DNA of 64,000 bases from positions 694,122,654 through 694,186,653 of the forward strand of contig CM068367.1 in the NCBI GenBank assembly GCA_034769895.1, given 5' to 3'. Positions within the stretch are counted from its first letter, which is position 1. Every line of letters begins with the position of its first letter. A program made the position numbers and the translations under genes. This stretch comes from Magicicada septendecula (lineage: Eukaryota > Arthropoda > Insecta > Hemiptera > Cicadidae). Below are positions 60,362 to 64,000 of the stretch, in pieces. The notes under the pieces were generated by a model, which made no database searches, was not told where the DNA came from, and worked only from the letters and a program-made list of their open reading frames with translations.

Positions 60362-63300
60362 TGAAACATATTATTTTTTGTACAAAAGTAAATACGTTCG
60401 TATTGCTGGAATACAGTTCGAGCGACATTGGTAGATTAAAAAGAGGCGTTTTGTGAAGAGGAAATTTCTGATGAGGTAAAAAATTATGAAAAGGTGTTGA
60501 TTTAACTGTAAAATATAGCATTTAACTATTCTTATTTTTGCGTTTTAAACTAGTTTAAGAAAAAACTTTGGAAAGAAATTAAATAACTTTCTCACAACTG
60601 CAGACTGAGAATGTATTTTTAAGATTGCGCAAGTTACTGATCACCTCTAACGTGGACCTGCCGCTGCTATGTGATAACCATGTTACATCATGGTTCCCTT
60701 CAAGGACTTTGCCTGATATTTTCAGAATATAGGTCTACAGAAAAACATTAGATCCCACCTCCTTAATTTAGCCTATAACAAACCGGAATAGCCTGATAAA
60801 ACAAACCAACAGACAGATTCCAGTATCATACATCCGGTAACTCAACCTGTAACAAAATTTGTTACAATTTTATTATAAAATTTTTATGGTCCTCCCAACA
60901 GTATTACCTGATTTCAAAAATAAAACTTCTGCTGGCAGGAAATTTGAGATAGCCAAACAGGTGATTTCACGTAATGAGTTCATCCAATCGAGGATTGTTA
61001 GGGAAACGTATTTCTTAAAGAAATTAGAGCACGGGTACAAAGATCAGTTAGAATATTTATAATATTTTTCATGATTGTTTTACAAGACGGCATAAAAATT
61101 ATGATCTCTCATCGTACAATGATAGGGCATTTTTTATCTTATAATAAAATTTTGATTGTCCATAATATGCATTAAGTTCTCTTTCCGTTTTGACAAAAAG
61201 TTTAGTGTTTGCAGACAAAATTTTAAACACTTATAAATTAAATTTATACCAAATTACACATCGTAAATTTAGAGAAAATCTTATGGATGATAGAAGTCAC
61301 AGAAGGTTTATAAGGACAGTATAACCTTTGGTGAATATTTCAATCAATATAATATACGATAGAGTTCACTCAAAACGTAACGAGTTTGGTGACAGGATAT
61401 CAACATTGGTTTAACGACTTTGCTGGTAGTATTTTTGCTTATATAAGGTCTCATTATAAAGCGACAAACTGCAATCATTCTGCAGAAACTGACAATTGAA
61501 TTTTTAATGAAATTCGAATATAATTGCTGATACTAAGGAAAATTTGTGATGGCAGAATCACTTATATGTCAGTGATATCAAACTATCATTGTCGTTTAAA
61601 CAATATATCAAACTAAGTGCTAATATCAATGTCGTTGTATTCATAATTCTTTCTAAAAAAGAATTTCGACGAAACTGAAACATCGAAGCATGATAATGTT
61701 TTTAGGCTTTTGAAAGATCAAAAAATTATCATGTTTTCTATATAACTATATAACAAATATTTACTATATAACAAATATATTTACTATATAACAATCATTA
61801 TCATGTTAAAACGACAGAGACCGAAGATTTCTAGACTGTGGGGAATCGAAAGTGTGGAAAAAATATAGTGTTAACATCACCTGGAGCGTTACATTTTTCG
61901 ATGACGTTACACATTTTGCATCACGCATTTTGTGGAATGACCCCCAGCCTAAAAACATTATCATGTTAAAAAAACTATGAAATTAAAAAGTCGAATTTAT
62001 AGTTAGTTTCCCATTATAGCTAGAAATTATATAGGTCTACAGCTAAATATTGTAATTCTGTTACCATGGAAACGTGTGTATGTTTAAAGTGTTAATGCAA
62101 AGAGTGAGTTAAGAAATAAATTCAAGTAGCGCACTGCTTACGTTTTGTTAAGCCTGTCACCAGTACCTACACGTACTGCTGACGCTGTAAGGCTTTTAAC
62201 GGTGAAAATAATCAGATAAGCAATCCCTGTGTTTACTCTAGAGAAACAACAAAAATAAACACTGTCTTTATGAATATAGTTAAAGGACGCTATATTTTTT
62301 ATTTCAATAAATGTTATCTATAAAACCTATTTGTTCTTGAATTTTCACAACGATGATGGTAGAAGTCGGTAGAAACACTGGAGGGGTGATAAATGAAAAG
62401 CGAAAAAGACGGGAAAGAGAGACTATGTGATAGACGGTATAGGCCTACACATGCAATATCAGGAAATGAAGAGATTGGGTCCTTTTAATTATGCCTTTTC
62501 GTTGACGCGTATAAAGATGTCAACAACACCTAGGAAAGCATGGAGCCAGAATGCTCTGTAGTGACATATCGAACCTATACATTCTATAGCTTAAAATAAG
62601 AAATTTAACACAACAGTATACTTTATTATACACAAATAATTAATATCAAAATTAAAATTCAGTTTCAATATGATTTAATGGTTTAATTTAAAAAGGATAA
62701 TTGCAAACAAAATATGAAGTTCTGAGAGACTATTATTATTAGATAAATTATGTGCTAAATGAATATACAATTTTATTTGTTTATACTCCTTTCATTGTTG
62801 TATTTGATAAAATAAAAAATGTAGTATTCACTTGATGTGACTTTGTGTAATTAATTAGTAAAACTATATAAAAACATTTAAATGTATTCGTATTTATACT
62901 TGTATATGATAGATGACTCAGAGGAAAAGTTAAAGTTACCTAAGTACAAACATTATTAACCGATTTCCCTTATTAACAGCATGAAGGAAATTTTATTTAC
63001 ATTATTAAATTTTTGTCGAAAAATAAAATCCGTGACATTGACTAGTACCTTTCCCAGAAGAGTAAAATTTGTCATCAATGATACTAGTTTTAGAGTTGGT
63101 ATCACATTTTTAGTATTTAGGCTGACACATAACATATGAAGAAGAAGATAAATCATCAGTGGCCATTCTCTGAAGTAGTTTATCTTTTAAAATTCCTGAA
63201 TCATTTAAAATCCATTCCTGCAGTCACGCAATCCAAGTGGATCTTGCTTAGACATTCCTAAGACTACTATCAACTAAGGATCATATACAAACACTGGTGG

Positions 63301-64000
63301 ACCTCACCAGTACGTCCACTTGTGCTTATTTGCTTGTCGTATAATACAGTTCATGACTTTTTACTATAAGACTTTCTTGTTCCCTGTAATTGCAATTCTT
63401 GTTCAACATTCCAGGCATCAAAAGTAAATTTTATTTTTCTTGAATCCTTTGAATCCCTTTAACTTCATTAACTTACTAAATTAAACATTATATACATTCT
63501 AATTTTTTCACTACAACATTCAATCTTTCAACCTTTAAATTTTGTACATAAAAAAAGTAGAATTTCAACGTTTTATTCTTAACTTTCTTTGCATATAAGC
63601 AAATAAAAACACAGCAAAAATCAATAATTACATCTCGTATGAAGCATACTTTCGTGTTTTTCCCCCGGAGGAATAAGCTAAGTTATTTGGTCAAATATAT
63701 TGTGAATGTAAATCCCTTTCCTTACCGTTGCAAGTGAGTAATAGTACAAAACATAGTTGCATTGTTTGCAGATGCGACATATAATCAGCCCACAACTTGG
63801 CGACAAAACACTGATTTTTAATCGTCAGAAGTACGATGTAAAATACAACTTGAATATCTTATCTATATCTTATCTTATCTATCTATCCACACCGTTACAC
63901 CGATTGCCACCAAATTTTGCACAGGTAACCCCTGACACAAGGCAAAAAATATTGTCTAACTTGGAATTTGATATTTTGCCCCGTTTGCACGATTTAGGTC
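60362..64000. other. Gene-free stretch ending in a dispersed repeat
   Basis: No gene I can support. A 67-codon plus frame at 60859-61062 (M-V-L-P-T-V-L-P-D-F-K-N-K-T) looks coding-like but is unassigned. About 63850-64000 begins with (TATCT)n and continues CACCGATTGCCACCAAATTT, a wording typical of the leader regions of insect mobile elements, and runs off the window. Confidence 0.4.

Overview
This is AT-rich animal nuclear DNA, most likely from an arthropod and probably an insect. The evidence is long dinucleotide microsatellites, spliceosomal intron signals, and a typical invertebrate mix of transposable elements: mariner, hAT, classical Helitron, endonuclease-bearing Helentron, Ty3/Gypsy LTR elements and non-LTR retrotransposons. 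I see no bacterial-type operons, rRNA, tRNA or CRISPR. Species cannot be told from the sequence.

Nearly all recognisable coding sequence belongs to decayed mobile elements. From left to right: a mariner transposase relic (2.2-2.65 kb); a (CA)110 microsatellite; a non-LTR reverse transcriptase tail (6 kb, minus); GC-rich duplications (9.2-10.3 kb); a Helentron with DUF6570, Rep, Pif1 helicase and AP-endonuclease-like domains (11.4-17.26 kb, plus); two non-LTR reverse transcriptase pieces and a short non-autonomous hAT (17.4-18.5 kb); then a nearly full-length classical Helitron of 6,001 bp (20,569-26,569). That Helitron sits cleanly inside a Gypsy-type LTR, and another copy of this LTR in the window (50.3-50.9 kb) shows the empty site. 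A third Helitron lies on the minus strand (about 38.5 kb down to about 29.7 kb). It is split by a 4.6-kb hAT element (32,422-37,032, 8-bp target duplication) and probably by a 1.07-kb solo LTR (29,769-30,836).

The right half has few genes. Its features are inverted and tandem repeats, a solo Gypsy LTR with a 4-bp target duplication (50,341-50,908), a (CA)114 microsatellite, a minus-strand gag relic with its 5' LTR (57.4-58.85 kb), and two near-perfect snap-back palindromes (47,282-47,622 and 60,179-60,361). Each palindrome arm carries a hammerhead-ribozyme-like motif. The arm at 60,221-60,266 (minus) has a cleavage-type core, a 7-bp helix I and a self-complementary helix III.

The only candidate host gene is on the plus strand: a GC-rich, probably non-coding first exon ending at 40,059 (CAG|GTAAGT), and a second exon at 44,573-44,748 with a start codon and signal-peptide-like N terminus, ending at a GTAAGC donor. 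Much of the right half may therefore be intronic. How the parts relate: the elements are nested, so their insertion order can be read. Helitron went into an old LTR, and hAT and an LTR went into another Helitron. None of the transposases appears to have an intact open frame.
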